Source of the DNA: Neocallimastix lanati (nom. inval.)
Taxonomy: Eukaryota; Neocallimastigomycota; Neocallimastigomycetes; Neocallimastigales; Neocallimastigaceae
Assembly: GCA_016946835.1 (NCBI GenBank)
Contig: JACVTC010000042.1
Location: 301,501-365,500 of the forward strand
Reading direction: 5' to 3'
DNA: 64,000 nucleotides
Part shown: positions 11,440-22,054 of the stretch, one piece after another
Layout: every line of letters begins with the position of its first letter
Numbering within the stretch: position 1 is the first letter of the stretch
Translations under genes and position numbers: made by a program
Notes under the pieces: generated by a model
The model's database searches: none
What the model was told of the DNA's origin: nothing
Seen by the model: only the letters and a program-made list of their open reading frames with translations

Positions 11440-11698
11440 AACGAAATTTCATACCCTACAGAAAAATAATGAAACAAAAAACAAAATGAAATAAAAAATT
11501 GGCGAGTTAGTCAAAGTAAGAAAATTTTCAAGATATAAATTGGATCCTTATTTTGTTGGACCTTATCCAGTAGTTAAAAACGATATTCAATACAGTTCAA
11601 TTAATGGTTCCCTAACACACAAACCTGCTTAGAACGACCAGTACACCAAAAAAAAATATTATCAAGTTTAATACAACTATGGCATAGTTGTATCTTTA
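11440..11698 (+). mobile_element. Ty3/gypsy integrase C-terminal fragment (fossil)
   Basis: The segment reads as the end of a gypsy integrase: GELVKVRKFSRYKLDPYFVG followed by PYPVVK is a GPY/F module. Past this point comes a decayed tail leading to 11.7 kb, where the LTR-like sequence begins. Only the 3' tip of the element survives; it is old and broken. Confidence 0.7.
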
Positions 11699-12165
11699 AG
11701 TGGGACGAATGATATATAAAATATATAATATAGTTTTTATGATTCCAACATAAATTAATGTGGCATAAATCAAATTTAAATCCGATGATTTTATAATATT
11801 TTAATATGTGGCTTGATTTCTAATTATTAATTATTTTTATAATTAATAATAAATTTTATGAACATAAATTAATGCTTTTAATTATATTCTTTTTTATTTT
11901 ATATTTATCTTTATATAGTTATTAACTCTTTCCTTTTAAATAATAATTATTAATATTAATAATACTCAAAACATAAAAAATTCATTAAATAGTTTATTTT
12001 AATCACAAGAACAATCAATTAAAGAGTTAATTATAACTAAAATAACATAAAAAATAAAAACATTCTCTCTGAATTTAAGAGAGAAAGTGTGGATGTTTGA
12101 AAGTTATTAGGTAGTTTTAAAATGTATAATCAAGTCTTATTATTTTACCTGAATAAATATATGTA
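11699..12165 (+). repeat. LTR-like sequence attached to the gypsy fragment (fossil)
   Basis: It starts immediately after the integrase tail and matches, in inverted orientation, the copy at 6.69-7.15 kb. The position behind integrase supports a 3' LTR. The ends are not sharp. Confidence 0.6.
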
Positions 12166-12181
12166 ATCATAATGATAAAAT

Positions 12182-12185
12182 TATA

Positions 12186-12241
<56 letters not shown>

Positions 12242-12273
12242 AAATAAATAATTAAATAAATAAATAAATAGTT

Positions 12274-12304
<31 letters not shown>

Positions 12305-12900
12305 CTTTAATAAATTTAATAAATAAATCCCAACTTTGAGTTGTATATCATTTATATAATTGAATTTAATTTGAAATACTAATAGGTTATTGGTTAATAA
12401 AAATGATAAATAATAAATAATAAATAATAAATAATAAATAATAAATAATAAATAATAAATAATAAATAATAAATAATAATAATAATAATAAATAATAAAT
12501 AATAAATAATAAATAATTGAATAATAAATAATTGAATAATAAATAATAAATAATTGAATAATAAATAATAAATAATAAATAATAAATAATTGAATAATAA
12601 ATAATAAATAATAAATAATAAATAATAAATAATAATAAATAATAAATAATTGAATAATAAATAATAAATAATAATTAATAAATAATTGAATAATTAATAA
12701 ATAAATAATAAATAATAAATAATAAATAATTGAATAATAAATAATAAATAATTGAATAATAAATAATAAATAATAAATAATAAATAATAATAAATAATAA
12801 ATAATTGAATAATAAATAATAAATAATAAATAATAATAATAATAAATATTAAATAATAGATTATAAATAATAACTAATAAATAATAAATAATTGAATAAT
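12182..12900. repeat. AAAT and AATAAT microsatellite arrays
   Basis: A pure AAAT array (about 12184-12300) is followed, after a short spacer, by a mixed TAAATAA / TAATTGAATAA array (about 12405-12900), the same type as at 3.7 and 49.7 kb. Confidence 0.9.
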
Positions 12901-13093
12901 ATTCTTTTAATAAAATTTATTTTGTAAAGAGGAATATATGATTTATAATTATATTCAACTTTATTTATGTATTTTATAATGAAGAAAAACTACCATTTAT
13001 TATAATATATTGTGGCTTATAAATTATTTATATTACAATATATTTTAATATATTTGAGGCTTAAATATACAAAATTTCACATATTCTAACAGT

Positions 13094-13567
13094 TAAATAA
13101 AATAAAATAAAATAAAATAAAATAAAATAAAATAAAATAAAATAAAAATAAATAGTGAAGTAATATAAAAGAATAAAGTATTAATAAAAATAAAATAAAA
13201 TAAAATAAAATAAAATAAAATAAATAGTAGAATATAAATATAAGTACAGATTGAATAAAATAAAATAAAATAAAATAAATAGTAGAATATAAATATAAGT
13301 ACAGATTGAATAAAATAAAATAAAATAAAATAAAATAAAATAAAATAAAATAAAATAAAATAAAATAAAATAAAATAAAATAAAATAAAATAAATAGTTG
13401 AAATATAAATATAAAGTACAGATTGAATAAAATAAAATAAATAGTTGAAATATAAATATAAAGTACAGATTGAATAAAATAAAATAAATAGTTGAAATAT
13501 AAATATGAAGTACAGATTGAATAAAATAAAATAAAATAAAATAAAATAAATAGTAGAAATATGAAAT
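13094..13567. repeat. Composite (AAAAT)n array, locus 3
   Basis: AAAAT runs are interrupted about six times (about 13226, 13281, 13394, 13441, 13488 and 13550) by the TAGTTGAAATATAAAT or TAGTAGAATATAAAT unit, most copies ending in GTACAGATTGAAT. Reading frames across it are only translated repeat. Confidence 0.92.
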
Positions 13568-13763
13568 AAATATAAATTTATTCTTTAAGTCCAATATAAC
13601 ATTAAGTTATGTCCTTTTTTTTTTTTTTTATTATAAAAAAAAAAAGACAAAATTTTTACTACCTAAAAATTTATTAAAAAATTTTAAAGTTAATCTTATA
13701 TTAATATAATTGGATAATTGTTTTTATTAATATATGATATAAAAAAAAAATTTATTATGTCCG

Positions 13764-13791
13764 TTTTTTTTTTTTAATTTGTCTTTTTTTG

Positions 13792-13851
<60 letters not shown>

Positions 13852-14042
13852 CTTTTTGTTTATTTTATTTTATTTTATTATTGAATTATTTACTATTTTC
13901 TGTACGTTATTGTTATTTTTTTATTATACTTTATTTTTATTTTTTTTTTTTTTTGTATTTTATATTTTTTTTATTTTTTTATTTTTTTTTTTTTTTTATT
14001 TTTTTATTTTTTTTATTTTTATACTATTTTTTATGCATTACT

Positions 14043-14085
<43 letters not shown>
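13764..14085. repeat. Long poly(T) tracts
   Basis: An almost uninterrupted run of about 55 T (about 13794-13851), a T-rich middle and a second run of about 40 T (14044-14085). The Phe-rich frames here are artefacts of the T tracts. Confidence 0.9.
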
Positions 14086-14086
<1 letters not shown>

Positions 14087-14321
14087 TAATAATATGATAT
14101 ATCAAGTATAGAAAAAAGTATAGAAAAAAAAAAACTATTGAAAGTATCTTTTAGACTATCTTATTATTATATTAAGAAAAAAAATTTTTTTTTCTAATTT
14201 AAAAAGATTAACTTCATTTACTTAAAGCAAGAATACAAAATATTACGAACTTAAGCAAAAACAAATGACCACAAATTCTATGATATTACACTCAGTAACT
14301 TCATAAAATCAAAATTCTAAT

Positions 14322-15737
14322 ATGTTACACTTGGTAAATCTAACTTCAGAAAATCCAGATTCTGAGATTTTTAATTCAGTAAATATGAATTCAGAAAATT
14401 CAAATTCTAATATATTACACTCAGTAAATCTAACTTTAGAAAATCCAGATTCTGAGATTTTTAATTTAGTAAATATGAATTCAGAAAATTCTAATATGTT
14501 ACACTCAGTAAATCTAACTTCAGAAAATCCAGATTCTGAGATTTTTAATTCAGTAAATATGAATTCAGAAAATTCAAATTCTAATATATTACACTCAGTA
14601 AATCTAACTTTAGAAAATCCAGATTCTGAGATTTTTAATTCAGTAAATATGAATTCAGAAAATTCTAATATGTTACACTCGGTAAATCTAACTTCAGAAA
14701 ATCCAGATTCTGAGAATTTTAATTCAGTAAATATGAATTCAGAAAATTCAAATTCTAATATGTTACACTCAGTAAATCTAACTTCAGAAAATCCAGATTC
14801 TGAGAATTTTGATTCAGTAAATTTGAATTCAAAAAATTCAAATTCTGAAAATAAATCACATGAGCAAGTAAAGGAAAATAACGAGCCAAAAAAAGAACTA
14901 GAAAATTGTAAAAAAGAAGATGAAAAAGCAACTGATAGCCATAATAAAGTGTTACCGCGCGTAGAAAATATATTAGAAGATTTAAAACAAGTAGTTGAAG
15001 AATTAAAATATGAATATAAAGAGCTTACAAAAAAATGCCAAGATTTACAGATAGAACTAAGAAATTATAAAGAAAAGGTTAATAAAAAAAATAAGAATGT
15101 CCTAAAGCATAAAAATTCAATTGCTAGTTTAAATCAAGAAATTGAAAAGAAAGATTTTCAGTATAATAAATTGTTAAAAGAATTGGAAGAAAAAGATAAA
15201 CTAATTTATTTTTTAAGTAAAAATAATAAGAAAAAGGATAAATTAATTAAAAATTATAAAAACAAAATTACTAATTTAATAGATGAAGAAAAAGAAAGCG
15301 ATAGCATGTATGAAGAAGTTATATATGTGAATGACTCATATGAAGAGGAAGAAAGCGAAGACACATATAAAGAAGATATATATGGAGATGACATATATGA
15401 AGAAGATATATATGAAGAGGAAGAAAGCGATGACACATATAAAGAAAATAATAATAATAATAATAATTATAATAATGAAGAACAAAGTAGAAATATTAAA
15501 AATTGTGATTTAATATCTTCTGACTTATGTATTAATGTATCTTCTGAAGGTGAAAACATAACTGATGAAGAGAATTTACAAATAATGGTTAAACTGAACT
15601 GTGGTCATCTCTTCCATCATGAATGTTTAGAATCACATATTACGGTTACCTATTATAATACAGAAAATATTTATCCTGGTATGGAAATTAAATGTCCTAA
15701 ATGCATTAACAATACTAAAGTTGAAATAATTTTTTAA
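14322..15737 (+). CDS. Tandem-repeat, coiled-coil protein with a RING-like C-terminus
   Basis: The gene encodes 471 residues. Residues 1-175 are about six tandem copies of a ~26-30-residue unit (LHSVNLTSENPDSEIFNSVN..., Ser/Asn/Glu-rich). Residues about 205-335 are charged and heptad-like, a predicted coiled coil. Residues about 340-390 are an acidic YEEDIYEEE repeat followed by poly-Asn. The end holds NCGHLFHHECLESH and, after a spacer, CPKC, matching the middle and last zinc ligands of a RING finger (E3 ubiquitin ligase fold). The first Cys pair is not canonical: the nearest candidates are C-x7-C (NCDLISSDLC). The RING may therefore be variant or incomplete. In frame upstream, an ATG at 14265 begins another part of the repeat but meets a TAA at 14304, so the present start may be secondary. 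A function in ubiquitin transfer is inference. Confidence 0.72.
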   Translation: MLHLVNLTSENPDSEIFNSVNMNSENSNSNILHSVNLTLENPDSEIFNLVNMNSENSNMLHSVNLTSENPDSEIFNSVNMNSENSNSNILHSVNLTLENPDSEIFNSVNMNSENSNMLHSVNLTSENPDSENFNSVNMNSENSNSNMLHSVNLTSENPDSENFDSVNLNSKNSNSENKSHEQVKENNEPKKELENCKKEDEKATDSHNKVLPRVENILEDLKQVVEELKYEYKELTKKCQDLQIELRNYKEKVNKKNKNVLKHKNSIASLNQEIEKKDFQYNKLLKELEEKDKLIYFLSKNNKKKDKLIKNYKNKITNLIDEEKESDSMYEEVIYVNDSYEEEESEDTYKEDIYGDDIYEEDIYEEEESDDTYKENNNNNNNYNNEEQSRNIKNCDLISSDLCINVSSEGENITDEENLQIMVKLNCGHLFHHECLESHITVTYYNTENIYPGMEIKCPKCINNTKVEIIF

Positions 15738-16675
15738 ATTTTTTAAAAATAAAAAAAATAAAAAAAGAATTAAAATTGAAATGATGTAATTTTTTATTTT
15801 AAATTTTTTAATATTATTATTATCTAGTTTACCTATTATTATTTTTTTTTTTTAAAAAATAATAATGATAATAATGATAATAAATAAATAAAAATTATAC
15901 TTGTTTATATATTTTTTTTTCTTTATTAAATTTTGTAATTCTATAATGAAAAATATTAATTTTTTTTTTTATTTTTAATTGATATCTATCATCACTTTTT
16001 TGAAAAAAATTATATAATAAAAAATAGTTGAAAACAATTTAATATTGAAGTATTTTTTTTTATATTAATAATTTTAAGTATATAAATGTTTATTTATTTT
16101 TATTTTTCCTTCTCATTTTTTATTTTTTCTTTTTTTTTGTAATATATCGATATATCATTATCTATGATACCAATTATCTGTGTTATGATATTAGGTATCA
16201 AAAAACTACGGTGATATCCAAAAGGCTTTCCCTTGACCACATATTTGACATTTTAATCATAGACATTGATGATATTATGTCCTCACACCAATAATTACAT
16301 CCTCTGGAGAAGGTAAATATCAATTCAAACTTAGCGGTTATATTTGTTATGGTCATTATTGGAGATAAGTACTCATTCCGTATGTCTAAATTATTAATTT
16401 GTTATGATAATTAAAAAAAATTTTTTATTTTTTTTATATTTTTATTAAAAAAAATAATAAAATTGTAGTAATATTTATTTATTCAACATTTTTATTTATA
16501 TTAAATTTTAAATTAAGACCTAATACTGTAACTTAATTTTTATAGATGAATCAATCATTTCGAATGTAAATAGGATAATTTAAAGAGATTACACCTTATT
16601 TTTAAATAGCTGAAAAGCAAAAAAAAAAAAAAAAATTGGTTTACTGGGAAAGAATCATCAAATAATCAATTTCAT
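15738..16675. other. AT-rich intergenic stretch with one weak coding trace
   Basis: Mostly homopolymer sequence. Between about 16190 and 16410 the composition is more balanced and one plus-strand frame is open for about 70 codons apart from a single stop (…TTVISKRLSLDHIFDILIID…). I do not recognise it; it may be a relic exon. Confidence 0.3.
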
Positions 16676-17345
16676 TTATTTGTAATATTCTGAACCATGA
16701 GGTCCATCTTTAATCTTAATTGATAAGGATAATGAGAATGAATGTTCTTTTATTGAAAGATGAGACAAATTTAAGATTTCCTTTATATATAAATGTATTT
16801 TTTCTATAATGACAAATAAGGAGTTCCATAGAAACAAGGAAATTTTTATTTCTTGATGATCATTAAAAAAAAAAAAATTAAATAATATTATTACTATTAC
16901 CATAATTAAAGGGTAAATAAAATACGAATACCACTCTGATAGGAAAGAAAACCCATACTGAGTTGGAAAAAAAAAAAGATGATTATGTTTTTATGTAATA
17001 CATAAAAATATAATCATCTATTTTTTTTTTTTTTTTCATTAGGAATTTCCTTTTAATTTGAATCCATTTCTAATAATTATATCAGCAGCCCAATGGTCAG
17101 AATTCTTAACAACATAAAAAAAAAAAAAAAAACAATAGGATTACACTAAAATTTTTAAAAATAATATCAAAATCAGATTATATCTAGTAAAATTAATTAC
17201 CATATGTCTTTGAGGAAAACAGTGATAGTATTTGAAAGGGTTAGTTGATCAAAGAATAACTGTCATCTTTGAAGAAGTATTATTATTATTGTTAACTACT
17301 ATGTTCTTAATAAAAGCTATTATGTAGATAAGTTGGTGTACAACA
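16676..17345 (-). pseudogene. Unrecognised spliced gene or its relic
   Basis: On the minus strand, several exon-like blocks lie in order. First, about 17340-17210 (VHQLIYIIAFIKNIVVNNNN..., later CFPQRHM before GTAATT). Then about 17115-17045 (NSDHWAADIIIRNGFKLKGN). Then about 16965-16905 (PTQYGFSFLSEWYSYFIYPL before GTAATA). Finally about 16858-16676 (ends in KIKDGPHGSEYYK and a stop). Each block has balanced composition and is separated by A/T-rich sequence, as expected for short introns. An in-frame TGA in the first block argues that the gene is dead or that the block boundaries differ. I do not recognise the family. Confidence 0.4.
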
Positions 17346-17747
17346 TTTTATTTAAGTTGATAATTTTTATCTTATATTTTTTTTTTATGGATTTAGATTT
17401 AATATTATAAAAGAAGAATATTAAAACTTCTTTATTTTTTTAAAAAACTCACTATAATATCGTTTTGTTATATTAATATTTTTTTTTTAATTATGGAAGT
17501 CAAATATGAAGTAAAATTTATTTAAAACTCTAAAATTATAATTTGATTATAATTTTATAATTTATAATTATAAAATTATACCTAATCTACTTTTTTTTTT
17601 TTAATTTCATAAATCATTGGAGTTTTATTCATTTTTTTTTGTAATATATATATTTAAATAAAAAAGGAATTTCATATTTTGAATATATTTAATTCATATT
17701 ATATCCATTATTATAGTATTAGTTTATTACAGTAAATATTTTCAGTC

Positions 17748-17786
<39 letters not shown>

Positions 17787-18879
17787 ATTAACTTTTCTTT
17801 TTATTTTTTTTTAAAGAAACCTAATTATATATATATATATTTTATCGATTATGATACTACCAATTTTTTATATGTATTATAGCAATACAAATATTTATAT
17901 TTAAAATCAATATTAAAAATTTAAATTATATTTTTCCTCTTATTATATTTATATAAAAATTAATAACAATTATTATTTAATAATAATTATTATTATTGTA
18001 AAATTTATTAATATATTAATATTTTAATTTATTAATTAGTATTTTATTTCAATGATCCTTTTAAACTTATTATTACTCTATTATAAAGTTTAAAAAAAAA
18101 AAAAATACAAAAAAAAAAAATACTTGTTTTTAAATAAAAAAAATATCTTTAAAAAAAAAAAAAAAGATGTAAATTAGAAAATAAAAATAATTTTTTTTTT
18201 TTCAATTTTATTTTATTTTATTGTATTTTTAATTATAAAAACTTTTTTTTTAAAATATAAATAATTATTTTAAAGTAAAAAAAAATTTTTTATAATAAAT
18301 ATAGAGATGAAAATTATTTTTTTTTTTTTTATTTTTTTTTCTTAAATTAATAGTATAACTAATACCATTCCATTAAAAAAATTATTTTCTTATTATTATT
18401 TTATTATATAAAAAATTCAAATAAAATAAAAACTAAAATAAAAAAACTTAATAAATAAAAGTTAAATATTTCAAATTTAAATAATGATATCGCAATATTT
18501 TTTATTAGTTTAGATTATTCATTTAGTGGTCTTCAATATTAATTCAGTTTTCAATTTATTATTATTTGTTTAATGGAGATTTGAGAGATATAAAAATTAT
18601 TATTGATAAAATGAAAAGAAATTCTATCATTTTTATGGAATTTTTTAAATACCATGACATGACATTTGAGATATATTAAGATTACTAAATTAAAAGTTTT
18701 ATTACTTTGCATAATTTTTTTTTATTTATTAAATTACTAATTTTCATTCAAATTTGATTTCATTATTTTTTTAATTAATTAGTTTTCATTCAAATTTAAT
18801 TTCATTATTATTTTCATATTTATTTTCATGAATAAGTTTCATTAAAAAAATTTGATTTCTTCATTATATGCTTTTATTA
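17346..18879. other. AT-rich intergenic stretch, nothing recognised
   Basis: Homopolymers (for example T runs at about 17752-17780) and ATTTATT runs. No coding signal on either strand. Confidence 0.5.
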
Positions 18880-19372
18880 CTATATTCATCATGTGCTTTT
18901 TCTAAGTAATTCAGCAATTTATTTATCACTTCTCCAAGTTGCTTTTTAATAATTTTTTTTGAATTTATTTATTATATCAATAGATAGGTTTTTAATTCGA
19001 TCCAATTTTTGCTTTATTTCTTTATTAGGAATATAAACACTTTCACTTTTACTATCATAGGCTAAATAACCTAAATAGATAAGAATTGTTAAAAATGTAT
19101 CTTTATTTTTATATACATCATTTCTATACTCATCTATATTTACTTTTAAATATCCTTATTCATTAGAAGAGCTATGTCTTCCTCTTCTCCTTTTAGATTT
19201 TTAAAATCATAATCTAAAAATATTGCATTCGATTCTGTTTTAATCCAATAGTTATCAATTTTTTTTATTTTTAATGGCTTGTATTACTGAATAGGGTATA
19301 AATATATCATATTCTTTACCATCATTTCGATTTGTGAATCGGTAACCGTTATACCAATCATAAAAATGAAAC
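18880..19372 (-). pseudogene. AAA-ATPase-like / PD-(D/E)XK (DUF1703-type) gene fragment
   Basis: The minus strand matches the middle part of the relic at 42.25-43.5 kb almost base for base over about 270 bp. Shared peptides are WYNGY-FTNRND, KEYDIFI-YSVIQAIK, INIDEYRNDVY or VNIDEYRNDVY, LTILI-LGYLAYDSKSES and VYIPNKEIKQ. This block joins the ATPase-like part to the C-terminal nuclease-like part of the PF09820/PF08011 family. Stops and frame changes fill the left half, and the ATPase N-terminal half is absent. It is clearly a dead fragment. Confidence 0.72.
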
Positions 19373-19374
19373 CA

Positions 19375-19585
19375 ATAGAAGGAAATTATAACTTTTAAAT
19401 AACAAAAAATGTAAATTTAACTATTCAAAAAAAAAAAAAAAAAAAGGATAATTTAAATGTATATAGATGCAATGAATATAGAACAGAAAATAAATGTGGT
19501 TCTTTCCTTATTTTAAATGATAAGTCTATTTAAAATATGAGGATCACATAATCATCTTAAAAAAAGAACTATTTATTTACTTATT
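19375..19585 (+). pseudogene. FLYWCH-type zinc finger fragment (possibly from a Mutator-like transposase)
   Basis: Around 19449-19580 the plus strand reads DNLNVYRCNEYRTENKCGSF, then LILNDKSI, then, after a short break, GSHNHLKK. The C-x9-C...H-x-H spacing and the YRC.EYR..KC pattern are those of FLYWCH zinc fingers. These bind DNA and often lie at the N-terminus of MULE transposases, or occur in multiplied form in host proteins. A stop separates the Cys pair from the His pair, and the sequence upstream (EGNYNF, NVNLTI) is also interrupted. No transposase core was found nearby, so the transposon origin is inference. Confidence 0.5.
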
Positions 19586-19985
19586 ATTTAATTATTAGAT
19601 AAAATAGAAATATAATTTTTTTAAAAAAAAAAAAAATTATTTAGAATTAATATCTTATATTACTTTTTCAATTTCATTAATATATATTTATAATAATTAC
19701 AATAATATTTATAAAAATTTAATTTTTTTTTTGAAATTTGTAATATAAATTCAAAAAAAAAAAAAAATAAAAAAAAAAAAAAAAAATAAAATAAATTTTG
19801 TTATTATTTTATTAGTGAAACTTTTTTTCTTTTTTTAAAAAAAAAAATTAAAATAATCAGAAATCACTGATGAAAATTTAAATATTGAAAAAGACAAAAA
19901 CTGAATACTCTGCTCAATCTCTAAAATATTATAGTTTTCCATAACAATACTATAAATATATATATTGATATATTGGTTTATTATA

Positions 19986-20020
19986 TGTTAAAGTCACCAT
20001 AAATTGTGGTGACTTTAACA
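19986..20020. repeat. Perfect 14-bp inverted repeat (hairpin) followed by a T tract
   Basis: TGTTAAAGTCACCA, a 7-base loop, then TGGTGACTTTAACA, followed directly by a T-rich run. The stem is perfect and richer in GC than anything for hundreds of bases around. It has the form of a transcription stop, but no gene ends at it. Confidence 0.8.
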
Positions 20021-22005
20021 TTTTTTTTTTTTATTTTTTTGAAGAGATAAATAATTTTTTAAAATAAAATTAATATATTAATATATATATATATATTTTT
20101 TATATTTATATTAACATATAAATTTTTAAATAAAGTTATTTAAGTTAAAAAAGTTTTGATTTAGTAAATTAAAAATTTTTAATCTTTTTCTTATAAAAAA
20201 ATTTTTTTTTTTTTATTATTAAAAACAAACTAAAGAAAATTTTAAAAAAAAAAAAAAAATTTAACTATAATATATTTTTCCTTTTTTAAAGTTAAAATTT
20301 TAATATTAAAATTTTTATTATTAATGTTATATTCGAATATATTAAACAAAAAAGTAAAAAACAACTTTAATATTATTATTTTTTTAAAAAATTAAGATTA
20401 AAAAAAATTAAAAAAAAAAAAAAAATTATTGAAATATTTGGTTATCTATTTCTGTTTAAAAATATTTGGTTAGAAATTTTGGTATATACTATACTAACGA
20501 AAATTAAAAAAAAAAATAGATTAGAAAATATTATTTTATTAAAATACTTCAGAATATAAATTTTTTATATTAACATGTTTTATATATATATATTTGGTTA
20601 ACTATAAGTTAATTTATTAATAATTAATATATAAATAAGTATGCACACTATATTGAAAATAAAACTAAGAAAAAATATATTTTTTCTGATAAATAAATAT
20701 TTAAAAATAATTTATTTAAAAAAAATATTATAGACTTATTCAACTTTTAAATTTAAATCTTATATTCTTAAACTTTAAAAAAAAGAAAAAAAAAATTATA
20801 ATTATTGTATAAACAAATAAATTTTGTATACATTTTGTATTTACTTTTTGAAATATTTTCATAAAATTCTTTATCAATAATTATAATGATAATTATAATA
20901 ATAATAAAATTAAACTTTCCTAAAAATTTAATTTGGATTCTTTATTATTTCTTTGCTAAAGCTTATAATACCTTTAGGTAAATATATTTTAAATGTATAT
21001 AAATAGTTGAATGTATTGTGTATTATTATAATTAGTAAAAACTTTATAAATTTTTTTAATTTAAAATTAAAAAACATAAAAAAAAAAATAATAAAAAAAA
21101 AAGTTATAAATATTATAAATATATTATTTTTTTTTATAATTATTTTTATATTAAAAAAATTATTGTTTTTAATAATAATTAATAATAATTAATAATAGTT
21201 AATAAATAGTGTTATAATATTATTATTTTATATTATTGTAAACACTTATAATCCATTTTCTCTTTCAAGCTATTATAATGTATAAAATTATTATACTTAA
21301 AATTTATTTATAACACACTTTTTTTTTTATAGTAATATATATATTAAATATTGATATTTTAATAATATAAAAATATAAAAAAAAATAATATTATTAATAG
21401 GATAATGAAATAAAAAGGTATATGGGATTAATATTATTATTATAATATTTAATATTTTTTTTTTTTTTTTTAATAAAAATTGATTATTATAAATATATAA
21501 TTATACTTTATAATAATCAATTTTTAATAATATGACATTTTATAAACAATTTAAATAATCAATTTATTTATATAAAGGATAATTTTTTTTTTTTTGTAAA
21601 TTTTTAAAATGAAAAGTGGTTTTATCAAATAATTAGGTATACAATATTAATATATATAATAAAAATGATAAATTATTAAATTATTATTTTTTATAATTTA
21701 GTTCTTTATTAAAAAAATTTAAATATTAAATATTATATTATTCATTAATTTTTATTTTCGTTAATATTGATATATATTAATTATTAAAAAAAAAAAAAAA
21801 TTAAATATAGAATATTTATATAAGAAAAAATTTATTTTTAATATTATTTTTTTTTTAAAAGATATTATTAAAATTAATTATCAATATATTTTATTATTAA
21901 AATATATAAATATTCTTTCAATAATTGTTTTATAATTTTTTAAAAAAAAAAAAATAAATTTTTATTATTAATATTATGAAATTATTATAAACATTAGACT
22001 ATAGG

Positions 22006-22047
<42 letters not shown>
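20021..22047. other. AT-rich intergenic stretch, nothing recognised
   Basis: About 2 kb almost entirely of A and T with homopolymers. The T tract at 22010-22049 lies just after the ankyrin gene's stop codon in transcript direction and may be part of its 3' region. Confidence 0.5.

Positions 22048-22054
<7 letters not shown>

Noticed and set aside
13779-14111. Phe-rich 110- and 77-codon frames
   Set aside because: They are translations of long T tracts with no codon structure.
19986-20040. Bacterial-type intrinsic terminator
   Set aside because: The hairpin plus T run has the right form, but the genome is eukaryotic and no gene ends here.
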